Shown piece after piece: positions 6,983-14,105 of a DNA stretch of 19,298 nucleotides (its first letter is position 1; each line of letters begins with the position of its first letter). The notes under the pieces were generated by a model. The model did not search any database, had not been told where the DNA came from, and saw nothing but the letters and a program-made list of their open reading frames with translations. The position numbers were made by a program, and so were the translations under genes. Source of the DNA: Planctomycetota bacterium (GTDB lineage: Bacteria > Planctomycetota > Phycisphaerae > FEN-1346 > JAACEH01); NCBI GenBank assembly GCA_016935955.1, contig JAFGPY010000003.1, positions 1 to 19,298 on the forward strand, in the 5' to 3' direction.

Positions 6983-8284
6983 ATGAGCACACATGACTTG
7001 GTGCAGCCAATCTGTGCCGCCGTGGACGACCGCGCGGAGGCCGTCGTCGCGACGCTGTCCGATCTTGTGCGGATCAACACCGTGAATCCCTACAGTGGCG
7101 GCAAAGTGCTCGGCAGTGAGAAGCCCGGCCAACTCTACCTCAAGCCGCGTCTGGCCGCGCTCGGTGCTCGTGTGACCCTCAGCGAGGTGCCGGCCGACGT
7201 CTACGACCGCGCGGGAATCATCGGGCCCAAGGGCCGCAACTTCACCGACCGGCCGAACCTGGCGGCCGAATTCGACTTCGGCGGCAACGGACCGCACGTC
7301 CTCGTCTTCGGTCACATGGATACCGTGGCGGCCGACGGCATGACGATCAAGCCGTTCGAGCCGGCGCGAAGCGGTGGTCGCATCTACGGCCGCGGTGCGT
7401 CCGACGACAAGGGCGGCCTGACCCAGGCGTTGCACGCCATCGAAGCATTGGTGCGGCTCAAGGTGCCGTTGAAGGGCAAGCTCACGTTCGCCAGCGTGAT
7501 CGAGGAGGAGTGCAACGGCGGCGGGGCGGGGATTGCCGCATTGTTGCTCGGCGGATGCCGCCCAGATGTGGCTGTCTGCGTGGATGGCTCAGGCGACTTT
7601 CTGGGCCGTGGTGGCGCGGGCGTCGTCACGGGGCACGTTGATGTGCCCGGTCGCGCGGGCCATGCCGCAAGTCCCGACGGTGTCAGCGCCCTGGAGAAAG
7701 CCCTCGTGGTCAAAGCGGCCCTGGACCGCTACAAGGCGGCGCGCGAGGCATCGCGTCCGCTCGGACTGCTGAACATCGGCGTGTTCCGGGCCGGCGTCCA
7801 TCCGGCCGTGGTGCCGGGCGACGCCGAGATGGAGTTCAACCTCGTTTACCATTGCGACGAGGCCGAGGCCGCGCGACAAGCGGGACTCGGTTTCACAGCG
7901 GCCGCGCTGCGGCGCGACCTGGAGCACCTGGTGGCCGACGCGGCCGCAGCCGATGCCTTCCTGGTCGACCACGCGCCGCGGCTGACGTGGGTCAAGGACC
8001 TGCCGCCGTACGAGACGCCGACCGATTCGCCCCTGGTGGCTGCGGCCTGCGACGCGTGGCGGAAGGTCCACGGCCGACCGCCGGCCGTCGAGACGATGAA
8101 CGGCTGGAGCGACGCCGCCTACGTGCCCATGCTCGCCGGCTGCGAGGTCATTAACCTGGGTTGTGGCACGACAAGCGTGGTCCATGGACCGGCCGAGTAC
8201 GTCGAGGAAGACATCCTGATCGGCCACACGAAGATTCTGGCCCTGTTGCTGGCCGACTTGCTGAGGGACAAGACCGCACCATGA
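6983..8284 (+). CDS. M20-family metallopeptidase/deacylase (ArgE/DapE type)
   Basis: The 433-residue protein has the two-zinc M20 architecture and no signal peptide, so it is cytoplasmic. The metal and catalytic residues are all visible: His111 and Asp113 in GHMDTV, bridging Asp141 in GRGASDDKGG, catalytic Glu175 and ligand Glu176 in IEEECNGG, Asp201 in VDGSGDF, and the late ligand His401 in TTSVVHGPAEYV. The segment from about 206 to 320 (TGHVDVPGRAGHAASPDG onward) is the dimerisation domain inserted in the catalytic domain. Members hydrolyse amide bonds, such as acetylornithine, succinyl-diaminopimelate or short peptides. The substrate cannot be told here, and no arginine or lysine biosynthesis gene is adjacent. 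GAGG lies 6 bases before the ATG. The stop overlaps the next start in ATGA, so the two are probably translationally coupled. Confidence 0.9.
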   Translation: MSTHDLVQPICAAVDDRAEAVVATLSDLVRINTVNPYSGGKVLGSEKPGQLYLKPRLAALGARVTLSEVPADVYDRAGIIGPKGRNFTDRPNLAAEFDFGGNGPHVLVFGHMDTVAADGMTIKPFEPARSGGRIYGRGASDDKGGLTQALHAIEALVRLKVPLKGKLTFASVIEEECNGGGAGIAALLLGGCRPDVAVCVDGSGDFLGRGGAGVVTGHVDVPGRAGHAASPDGVSALEKALVVKAALDRYKAAREASRPLGLLNIGVFRAGVHPAVVPGDAEMEFNLVYHCDEAEAARQAGLGFTAAALRRDLEHLVADAAAADAFLVDHAPRLTWVKDLPPYETPTDSPLVAAACDAWRKVHGRPPAVETMNGWSDAAYVPMLAGCEVINLGCGTTSVVHGPAEYVEEDILIGHTKILALLLADLLRDKTAP

Positions 8285-9081
8285 CCGAACCATCTAACGA
8301 GACCACTTTCCTAACCGGGCCGCTGAGTGTCCACTCCATGGCGGAGGATGTATTCCGCATGAGGTTCCGGCGGCGTGTCATCAATCAGACCCTGCTCTAC
8401 GTATTGGTTTCGATGGTTGGCCTTGCGGTGATTATCTCCGTCTTGGACAGGAGTAGCCGATCGTGGGGATTCTGGGTATTCCTTGGGATCGCGGAACTGG
8501 TTGGGGCGGTGGCTGTCGGTGTGTCTTTTGTCCGGTCGTATCGCAGGCAACTCACGCTCTGCCGGGGCTCGGCGATCGAACTCTGGAGCGACAGTCTGGT
8601 CTACCGCATCGACGGGCGGCCGCCGTTGGTCATCCGACGCGAAGACATGGAGTACCTGCAACTGCGACCCGGCCCGAACGGCGTTCTTCTTGTCCGGGGC
8701 CGTGACGGCTTGCAGCAGAGCCTGTTGATCTCCACGGGCATCGGCGACTTCGATCACCTGTACGCCACGCTCCGGCAGTGGTGCCCTGATGCCCCGAAGG
8801 GCAACGCACTGCTTCGTCTTCGTCTGTGGTTCTTCGGCATCAACGTGCTGATGATCGTCGCGTCGGTCGCGATTATCCTGGCCGATAACCTTTGGCTCGT
8901 GACGGCGGCCGCCGTGGCCGTGCTCGCCATTCAGGCATGGCGAATCAGGTTGCTCTGGCGTACTCCTACCATAGACAAGATCGGTCGGCGACGCATCTGG
9001 TTCCTGGCGGTCGTCGGCCTTGCTGTTGTCGGTGTTGCGGCCATGAAGTGGGTACTGTTCCTCACGAAGGTGTTTCACTAG
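8281..9081 (+). CDS. Membrane protein with 2 TM helices, PH-like domain and 3 TM helices (paralogue A)
   Basis: The 266-residue product is not from a family I can name. The ATG overlaps the M20 stop codon (ATGA). The conserved N-terminus TFLTGPLSVHSMAEDVF is followed by two hydrophobic segments (about 38-58 and 61-84). A soluble region of about 85-170 follows (LTLCRGSAIELWSDSLVYR, GRPPLVIRREDMEYLQL); its beta-strand pattern resembles bacterial PH-like domains. Two more hydrophobic segments come at about 180-225 (FFGINVLMIVASVAIILA, LVTAAAVAVLAI), and one last helix near the C-terminus. It has a close neighbour paralogue directly downstream with the same layout. A membrane-bound PH-like domain suggests a scaffolding or regulatory role, but function is unknown and the domain label is structural inference. 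Confidence 0.85.
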   Translation: MTEPSNETTFLTGPLSVHSMAEDVFRMRFRRRVINQTLLYVLVSMVGLAVIISVLDRSSRSWGFWVFLGIAELVGAVAVGVSFVRSYRRQLTLCRGSAIELWSDSLVYRIDGRPPLVIRREDMEYLQLRPGPNGVLLVRGRDGLQQSLLISTGIGDFDHLYATLRQWCPDAPKGNALLRLRLWFFGINVLMIVASVAIILADNLWLVTAAAVAVLAIQAWRIRLLWRTPTIDKIGRRRIWFLAVVGLAVVGVAAMKWVLFLTKVFH

Positions 9082-9086
9082 TCTGC

Positions 9087-9091
9087 AGGAG
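9087..9091 (+). promoter_or_regulatory. Ribosome binding site serving two staggered start codons
   Basis: AGGAG lies 4 bases before a TTG (9096) and 6 bases before a GTG (9098). The two starts overlap in TTGTG and are in different frames. The spacing favours the GTG. With the 11-C tract as read, only the TTG frame runs on into the membrane protein. Confidence 0.5.
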
Positions 9092-9095
9092 ACCG

Positions 9096-9971
9096 TTGTG
9101 GAAGACCGCTCGTATCCGAGCTTCAGCGACGGCGCTGACGGGCAAGCCCCCCCCCCCGGCCGGCGGCCACACCTTTCTCTCCGAACCGTTGAGCGTGCAC
9201 ACGTTCGACGAGGAGGCTTTTCGGGACCGGTCGGGCACGGTTGTGGTGACGCCCGGAATGGTTGTGCTGGCGGCGATTCTCCTCGCTGCGGGGGGAGTCG
9301 CTCTGCTCTGGCATCACTTGGGCACGCACATGACCGCCTTCGCGGCCGCGCTTGTGATTGGAATCGTGATGATTCTGCTGCTTGTGAGCATGGCCGCGGT
9401 TTACATTGATCGCTGGTGCCGGATCACGCTGTGGCGGGCAACGCGAGTGGAGGTTTGGCCGGATTGCATTATCCGTCGCACGAATGGTCGGCCGCCGCTG
9501 GCGATTCGTCGTGATGAGATCGCCTCCGTCCACAGAAACTGGACCGGCGTCAAGATCCGCAAGGCCGGGGACCCGTTCAATCCCATGTTCGTTCCGGAGT
9601 ATCTCGTGGGTTTCGACGACTTCTGGGAACATGTCAGGCAGTGGCAGGTCTCCGGCGCCTTCCGTGAGAAGTCTGTGTGGCGCGAGCCCTCGTACCTGAT
9701 TGGCGTGCTGGGGTCCAACGCCGGTCTTTGGATATGCCTGCTGACTGAGAACCCGTGGTTTGCGACTGCCGCGGCCGCGATGGCCATTGCTGCGTCTTCG
9801 CTTGTGGCCTTGTTCATCTGGCAAGGCCGCCATCGCGATAAGTGGTCACGCCGCTTGGTGTGGGCCTACCCGGCATTGATGCTGGTGGCCGTTGGACTTA
9901 TTGTTGCAGATGCGTGGTTGCCGGAATTCGGTACCAGGCTGTTCCGTGTAATCAGGCCGCTTCTTCCATAA
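9096..9971 (+). CDS. Membrane protein with 2 TM helices, PH-like domain and 3 TM helices (paralogue B), start region uncertain
   Basis: About 291 residues if read from TTG 9096. The body is clearly related to the gene just upstream: TFLSEPLSVHTFDEEAF matches TFLTGPLSVHSMAEDVF, and GRPPLAIRRDEI matches GRPPLVIRREDM. The order is the same: two hydrophobic segments (MVVLAAILLAAGGVALLW, FAAALVIGIVMILLLVSMA), a PH-like middle, two hydrophobic segments (VLGSNAGLWICLL and AAAMAIAASSLVALFI), then a last one. The N-terminus is the problem. GTG 9098 has the better ribosome binding site spacing and typical codon use, but its frame leaves the gene at the 11-C tract (9147-9157). With one C fewer, the GTG frame would read APPPAGGHTFL into the body. 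So this is either a TTG start, a one-base sequence error, or a slippage-switched gene. Function is unknown. Confidence 0.75.
   Translation: MWKTARIRASATALTGKPPPPAGGHTFLSEPLSVHTFDEEAFRDRSGTVVVTPGMVVLAAILLAAGGVALLWHHLGTHMTAFAAALVIGIVMILLLVSMAAVYIDRWCRITLWRATRVEVWPDCIIRRTNGRPPLAIRRDEIASVHRNWTGVKIRKAGDPFNPMFVPEYLVGFDDFWEHVRQWQVSGAFREKSVWREPSYLIGVLGSNAGLWICLLTENPWFATAAAAMAIAASSLVALFIWQGRHRDKWSRRLVWAYPALMLVAVGLIVADAWLPEFGTRLFRVIRPLLP
9147..9157 (+). repeat. Homopolymer of 11 C near the start of a membrane-protein gene
   Basis: Eleven consecutive C lie about 50 bases after the start codons of paralogue B. I noticed no comparable homopolymer elsewhere in the window. Such tracts are prone to slippage in replication and to miscounting in sequencing. 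Ten C would join the GTG 9098 frame to the conserved body; eleven join only the TTG 9096 frame. Confidence 0.9.
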
Positions 9972-9992
9972 TGGCTTGGCGCAATCGTCCCC

Positions 9993-10331
9993 TCACGTCT
10001 CCAACGCCGCATCGGCCTTGGCGGCGAGGATGAAATCGTTCTCGTGCAGGCCGTTGATCTTGTGGGTCCACAGTTGCAGCGTCACGCGGCCCCAGGTGAA
10101 GCAGATGTTCGGGTGGTGCCCCTCGGCCTCGGCGGCGGCGCCCACGCGATTGACGAAGGCCAGGGCCTGTTTGAAGTTCTTGAACTTGTAGGTCTTCTCC
10201 AGGTGGTGCCCGTCGGCGACCTGCCAGTCGTTGCCAAGCTCGGCCAGCAGCGGCTCGATCTTCTCTTGGTCCAGCGGCGGCACGCCGCCCTGGCATGGTA
10301 CGCATGATCGGTTGGTCAAACTGCACTGCAT
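9993..10331 (-). CDS. phhB: Pterin-4a-carbinolamine dehydratase (4a-hydroxytetrahydrobiopterin dehydratase)
   Basis: This 112-residue protein is a full-length member of the PCD/DCoH family. It dehydrates 4a-hydroxytetrahydropterin so that the cofactor of aromatic amino acid hydroxylases can be recycled. The N-terminus has the familiar CVPCQGGVPPL at about 10-20. The signature EAEGHHPN gives His72, His73 and Pro74, and a third catalytic histidine follows in LWTHKINGL (His90). The end, LHENDFILAAKAD, is also typical. GGAGG lies about 8 bases before the ATG. No aromatic amino acid hydroxylase gene is in the window. In many bacteria lacking that pathway the protein is kept for molybdopterin or other pterin-related roles, so its partner here is open. 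The gene converges on paralogue B with only 21 bp between the stops, and I see no terminator hairpin in that gap. Confidence 0.95.
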   Translation of the reverse strand: MQCSLTNRSCVPCQGGVPPLDQEKIEPLLAELGNDWQVADGHHLEKTYKFKNFKQALAFVNRVGAAAEAEGHHPNICFTWGRVTLQLWTHKINGLHENDFILAAKADAALET

Positions 10332-10391
10332 GGCGCGTCCCTCCTCGGTCTCGAATCCGGTTCCCGGTCGTCTGCTATTACCCTTTCTTTA

Positions 10392-10424
10392 ATCATAGAG
10401 CGCCGGTCGCTCTGAGTGTAGAAT
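10392..10424. promoter_or_regulatory. Divergent promoter pair with an inverted repeat between the -10-like boxes
   Basis: A minus-strand -10-like TATGAT (10392-10397) and a plus-strand TAGAAT (10419-10424) flank a perfect inverted repeat AGAGCG, 5-base loop CCGGT, CGCTCT (10397-10413). Each would drive one divergent gene: phhB leftwards and the four-cysteine protein rightwards. No good -35 box is seen at the right distance for either, which would fit activator-dependent promoters. The rest of the 166-bp spacer holds only leaders and ribosome binding sites. Confidence 0.4.
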
Positions 10425-10497
10425 GATTGTGTCCTGTCGCGGGCGGCGCAACGGATGTGCCGGCTGAGGGGCGGGACGGTCGAGGGAGGATGCTGCC

Positions 10498-10815
10498 ATG
10501 CTACAGTGCAACGAGTGCGAGTTCGCCGACATCGGGCCGCAGGGCCAGGTGCGTCTGAAGTGCAATCCCTTCACGAACATCAAGGAGCCGGAGTGTCTTC
10601 AGAAGTGGCAGTTGATGAAACTGGAGGCCCTGGGCCAGGCCTATGCCGCCCAGCTCATGCAGTACCGTCGCCTGGCGCCGCTCCAGGAGAAGATGATGAA
10701 GTTCATGGAACGCGAGATGGACGACATCGACGAGAGCGACAAGTGGAAGACCGAGTGGGAAGGCGACGAGGAAGAAACGAGCGAGGACGGCCCCGGTGAA
10801 GAGCCGTTCGCCTGA
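10498..10815 (+). CDS. Small hypothetical protein with four N-terminal cysteines and an acidic tail
   Basis: I do not recognise a named family for this 105-residue protein. The N-terminus MLQCNECEFADIG has Cys4 and Cys7, with Cys22 (RLKCNPFTN) and Cys33 (PECLQKW) completing a possible zinc site. A predicted helical middle follows (about 34-75, QLMKLEALGQAYAAQLMQYR). The tail of about 30 residues is mostly D and E (EWEGDEEETSEDG). GGGAGG lies 8 bases before the ATG. It is the first gene of a closely spaced plus-strand series and stands 44 bp before manA. Its small size, zinc-site-like cysteines and acidic tail suggest a binding or regulatory protein rather than an enzyme, but that is only inference. 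Confidence 0.85.
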   Translation: MLQCNECEFADIGPQGQVRLKCNPFTNIKEPECLQKWQLMKLEALGQAYAAQLMQYRRLAPLQEKMMKFMEREMDDIDESDKWKTEWEGDEEETSEDGPGEEPFA

Positions 10816-10859
10816 GTGCCGGGCTGCTTCGGCGAATCTGAACTGACCATAGAAGCGAC

Positions 10860-11969
10860 ATGGCGTCGATCGACTATCACCAACCGTTTCTGCTGCCGTC
10901 CAACCGCGTCTGGCGAACCTACCTGGGTGGCCGCCTGCTCGACGGAATCGAGGGCAAGGGGCGCCCCGCCGACAGCCATTTCCCCGAGGACTGGGTCGGA
11001 TCGGCGACCCGCGCCGTCAACCCCGGCCGCGAGCACCTGGCCGACGAGGGCGTGGGCCGGGCTGTGGCCTGTGACGGGCAGACCTTTTCCATGGCCGATC
11101 TCTACACGCAATGCCCGCGCGAGGCCCTCGGGCCGGCCCACGTCGAGGCGTTCGGTCCGCAGCCGCAACTGCTCGTGAAGCTTCTCGACTCGGCGATTCG
11201 CCTGCACGTCCAGGCCCACCCCTCGGTGGCCTGGGCCCGTCGGCACCTGGGCTCCGACAGCGGCAAGACCGAGGCCTGGTGGATTCTCGGTTCCCGTGAG
11301 GCGGATCCGTACGTGCTGCTGGGGTTCCAGCGTCCCCCGAGCCCGGCCGCGTGGCGGCGCATGGTAGCCGAGCAGGACATCGAGACAATGCTGGCCTGCT
11401 TCGATCGCGTGCCGGTGCGGGTGGGCGACGTGTTGCTGATCGAGGGCGGCGTGCCGCATGCCATCGGTCCGGGGCTGTTCATGGTCGAAATCCAGGAGCC
11501 GACGGACTACGTGGTGCGCTGCGAATACGCCCACGGCGGCGTCGAGTTGCCCGAGTCGGCCCGGACGATGGGCCTTGGGCTGGACCGCGTGCTTGACATG
11601 TTCGACTATTCGGCCTACCCGGCGGCGACGGTCAAGGAACGTTTCGGCCCGCGGCGGCGCATTGTGGCGCAGTCGGACAGCGGCCGCGAGACTGCGTTGC
11701 TTGAGTCGCCGCAGACCGATCGCGTGGATGTCCGCCACGTGCACGTCAACGGCCGCACGGGCCTGCACCTGGACGGTCGGTTCTCGGTCCTGATCGTTCT
11801 GGAAGGGCGGGGCACCCTTGCGGCCGATGGCGCGACGATCGACGTGCAGCCGTGGTCTCGCGTGCTTCTTCCGGCCGTTCTCGAAACCGTAACGTTGTCG
11901 GGCACGTTCGAAGCTGCCCGCTGTCTGCCTCCCAAACCTCACGACACGAAAGCAGAGAAGGACGTATGA
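10860..11969 (+). CDS. manA: Class I mannose-6-phosphate isomerase
   Basis: This 369-residue cytoplasmic enzyme interconverts mannose 6-phosphate and fructose 6-phosphate, feeding mannose into glycolysis or supplying it for GDP-mannose. The cupin zinc ligands are visible: Gln118 and His120 in LHVQAHPS, Glu138 in GKTEAWWIL and His200 in EGGVPHAIGPG. The following VEIQEPTDYVVR contains Arg220, at the position of the family's catalytic arginine. The PEDWVGSATRA motif near the N-terminus is also typical. Length fits the short, Bacillus-like type I enzymes. A smaller second cupin-like region (about 285-365, DGRFSVLIVLEGRGTL) closes the protein. The ribosome binding site is weak. The stop codon overlaps the next gene's start in ATGA. 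Confidence 0.93.
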   Translation: MASIDYHQPFLLPSNRVWRTYLGGRLLDGIEGKGRPADSHFPEDWVGSATRAVNPGREHLADEGVGRAVACDGQTFSMADLYTQCPREALGPAHVEAFGPQPQLLVKLLDSAIRLHVQAHPSVAWARRHLGSDSGKTEAWWILGSREADPYVLLGFQRPPSPAAWRRMVAEQDIETMLACFDRVPVRVGDVLLIEGGVPHAIGPGLFMVEIQEPTDYVVRCEYAHGGVELPESARTMGLGLDRVLDMFDYSAYPAATVKERFGPRRRIVAQSDSGRETALLESPQTDRVDVRHVHVNGRTGLHLDGRFSVLIVLEGRGTLAADGATIDVQPWSRVLLPAVLETVTLSGTFEAARCLPPKPHDTKAEKDV

Positions 11970-14047
11970 ACGCACGCGACCTGACCCTTGGGCTGATGCC
12001 TTACGGCACGGTGTATCTGATCGACCAGGACCTGTCCCGTGACGAGCAGCGGCGCGACTTGGAGAACATCCGGCGGCTCGGGTTCAATACGGTCGTGCTC
12101 TGGCCGGCGATGAGTCGCTGGGACGCCGACATGCCGGGCGGCGTGGCCTTCGATTCGGTCGATGCGGTGATGGACATGTGCGCCGAACTTGGGTTGAAGG
12201 CCATCCTCGAACTGCAGGGCCAGAACCCGAGTTTCCAAGAGGCCCCCGAGGCGATCGGCCTGCCCGACGGGCTGCCGGCCGTGAATCCTCGCGACACGGG
12301 TATCAACCTGCCTGAGTACCGCGAGTTGACGTGCCGCTACATCCGGGAGGTGGCCGCCCACTTCAGAGGCCATCCGGCCTTGCTGGCCTACGACATCTAC
12401 AATGAGGTCGGCAACATTTCCTGCGACCGCTGGACCGTGGCCGAGTTCATCGAGTTCGTCAAGTCGCAGTACGGCGGCGACATCCGGGCCCTGAACCGCG
12501 CCTGGGGATGTTTCTTCGGCGATTTCGAGGGCATCTCGCGCGTGCCGCCGAACTTCAACGCCTGGCGGTGGTCGTCGCCGGTTGCCCAGCGCGACTGGCT
12601 GCGGTTCCGCACGCACAACTTCGTGACCCGCACCGACGAGTGGGCGGCCGCGGTTCGCGACGTCGATCCGGACGTGATCGTCTTCGGCGACGTGCTGGGC
12701 TGCGACACGATGCACAACCGGGCGATCGACTACTACGGCGTGACCGACTGGGCGTTCGCGCGGCACGTTCAGGTGTTGGGCCTGTCGTGCTACGGCAACA
12801 TGCTCGGCCGCCGGTGGTGGGAGGTCGACGCCTGGCGTTGGGCCCATTGGTGGCGCAGCGCCCACTCGGCCGCCCAGGGCAAACAGACGCTCATCAGCGA
12901 GATGATGACCCAGAACCGGACCATGTTCTCCTGGGATGCCTCTTCGATGACCGACCAGGTGCGACTGTGGAGCTACCAGGCGATCTTTCACGGCATCAAG
13001 GGGCTGATCTATTGGAAGTTCCGGCCGTTCCGCAAGGGGTTGCAGGTCGCCGGCCGCGGGCTGACGGACTTTGCCGGATGCCCAAACCAGTTTGGCGAGC
13101 AGGCCGCCGAGGTGGCGGCTTTCGTCGGCAGGCACGCAGACGAGTTGGCCGGTCTGCGGCCCGATGCAGCCGGTTGTGCGATCCTGCACGATCATAACAC
13201 ACAGGACGTCTACGACGCCCTGCAGCCGAAGCTGTCGGATTTCTATACTGATGCCCATGGCGGCATCTTCCGTGGCTTCTGGGATCAAGGTATCAGTCCT
13301 CTGTTCGTTGCAGGCGAGGACGTGGCGGCCGGCGGTGTGCCCGACTGGGTCCGCGTACTGGCCGTGCCGTGCGACGTGGCGGTCTCGCAGGCCGTGGCCG
13401 ACGCCCTGGTGACTTTCATGCGTCGCGGAGGGGCGTTGCTGACCGAGGGCCGTTTCGCGCTGCTCGATCAGGATGCTACACTTTGGCCGCACGTGCCCGG
13501 CGGCGGGCTGTCGGAAGTGGTCGGCGTCGAGGAACTGAACTTCACGGCTCGCTACTGCGACAGCCTGCGGGTGGGCAAGACGACGCTGACGTTCGACAAC
13601 GACTATTGCCAGGAACTGGCATTGGACCGCGAAGTCGAGGCACTGATGACTTCGCAGTCCGGCCGTCCCCTGGCTGTGGCCCGCGACGTGGGCAAAGGCC
13701 TCTATGTCCACGTGCCGTTGCTGCTCGGGCAGATGATCCATGAGCAGCGTGACGGGGCTCGGGAGGTTTTCGCCAGGTTGTTCAAACGGCTGCAACCGTT
13801 CACCGTCCCGGTCGTTCCCGTAATCAAGAAGGACCGGCTGGTTGACGTGTCACTGCTTCTGGGTGAAGATGGACAACTGAGGGTGGTCGGCGTCGTGAAC
13901 TACGAGGAATCGCCGACTCGCGTGCGACTGGCGTGCAAACTGGAGCCGCGCTGCGTCGAGGGTGACGCGAAGGCTGCGGCGGACGTGGACGGTGACGAAC
14001 TGGTGATCAGCGTATCTGCTCGTCGCGCTGCGGCCGTGTTCCTTTGA
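11966..14047 (+). CDS. GH42-like glycoside hydrolase (clan GH-A, beta-galactosidase family fold)
   Basis: This 693-residue protein has no signal peptide, so it acts on glycosides inside the cell. The N-terminal (beta/alpha)8 barrel runs from about 1 to 385. Glu147 in YDIYNEVGN is the expected acid/base, and Glu312 in TLISEMMTQN the likely nucleophile. The central segment (about 400-515, GCAILHDHNTQDVYDAL, FRGFWDQGISPLFVAGEDV, LVTFMRRGGALLTEGRF) matches the flavodoxin-like trimerisation domain of GH42 enzymes (PF08532). A beta-rich C-terminal domain follows. Substrate cannot be read from sequence: GH42 members are mostly beta-galactosidases, but related planctomycete enzymes are diverse. AGAAGGA lies before the ATG. 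The 4-base overlap with manA implies coupled translation and hints that the released sugar may be mannose or a mannose-containing oligosaccharide. Confidence 0.88.
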   Translation: MNARDLTLGLMPYGTVYLIDQDLSRDEQRRDLENIRRLGFNTVVLWPAMSRWDADMPGGVAFDSVDAVMDMCAELGLKAILELQGQNPSFQEAPEAIGLPDGLPAVNPRDTGINLPEYRELTCRYIREVAAHFRGHPALLAYDIYNEVGNISCDRWTVAEFIEFVKSQYGGDIRALNRAWGCFFGDFEGISRVPPNFNAWRWSSPVAQRDWLRFRTHNFVTRTDEWAAAVRDVDPDVIVFGDVLGCDTMHNRAIDYYGVTDWAFARHVQVLGLSCYGNMLGRRWWEVDAWRWAHWWRSAHSAAQGKQTLISEMMTQNRTMFSWDASSMTDQVRLWSYQAIFHGIKGLIYWKFRPFRKGLQVAGRGLTDFAGCPNQFGEQAAEVAAFVGRHADELAGLRPDAAGCAILHDHNTQDVYDALQPKLSDFYTDAHGGIFRGFWDQGISPLFVAGEDVAAGGVPDWVRVLAVPCDVAVSQAVADALVTFMRRGGALLTEGRFALLDQDATLWPHVPGGGLSEVVGVEELNFTARYCDSLRVGKTTLTFDNDYCQELALDREVEALMTSQSGRPLAVARDVGKGLYVHVPLLLGQMIHEQRDGAREVFARLFKRLQPFTVPVVPVIKKDRLVDVSLLLGEDGQLRVVGVVNYEESPTRVRLACKLEPRCVEGDAKAAADVDGDELVISVSARRAAAVFL

Positions 14048-14105
14048 GCGGCGTGTGCGCTGGGACGGGAACCTGTTGGTCTGATAGAAACGGAGTCCGG
14101 ATGCT

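Noticed and set aside
9098..9409. Separate 103-residue gene starting at GTG 9098
   Set aside because: Past the C tract the frame reads arginine-rich sequence without domains, antiphase to the conserved membrane protein. It is best seen as the out-of-frame reading of paralogue B.
11939..13795. Minus-strand open frame of 618 codons over the glycoside hydrolase
   Set aside because: The translation is rich in H, R, V and Q without motifs, the usual look of an antisense frame here. The plus strand has catalytic residues and domain order.
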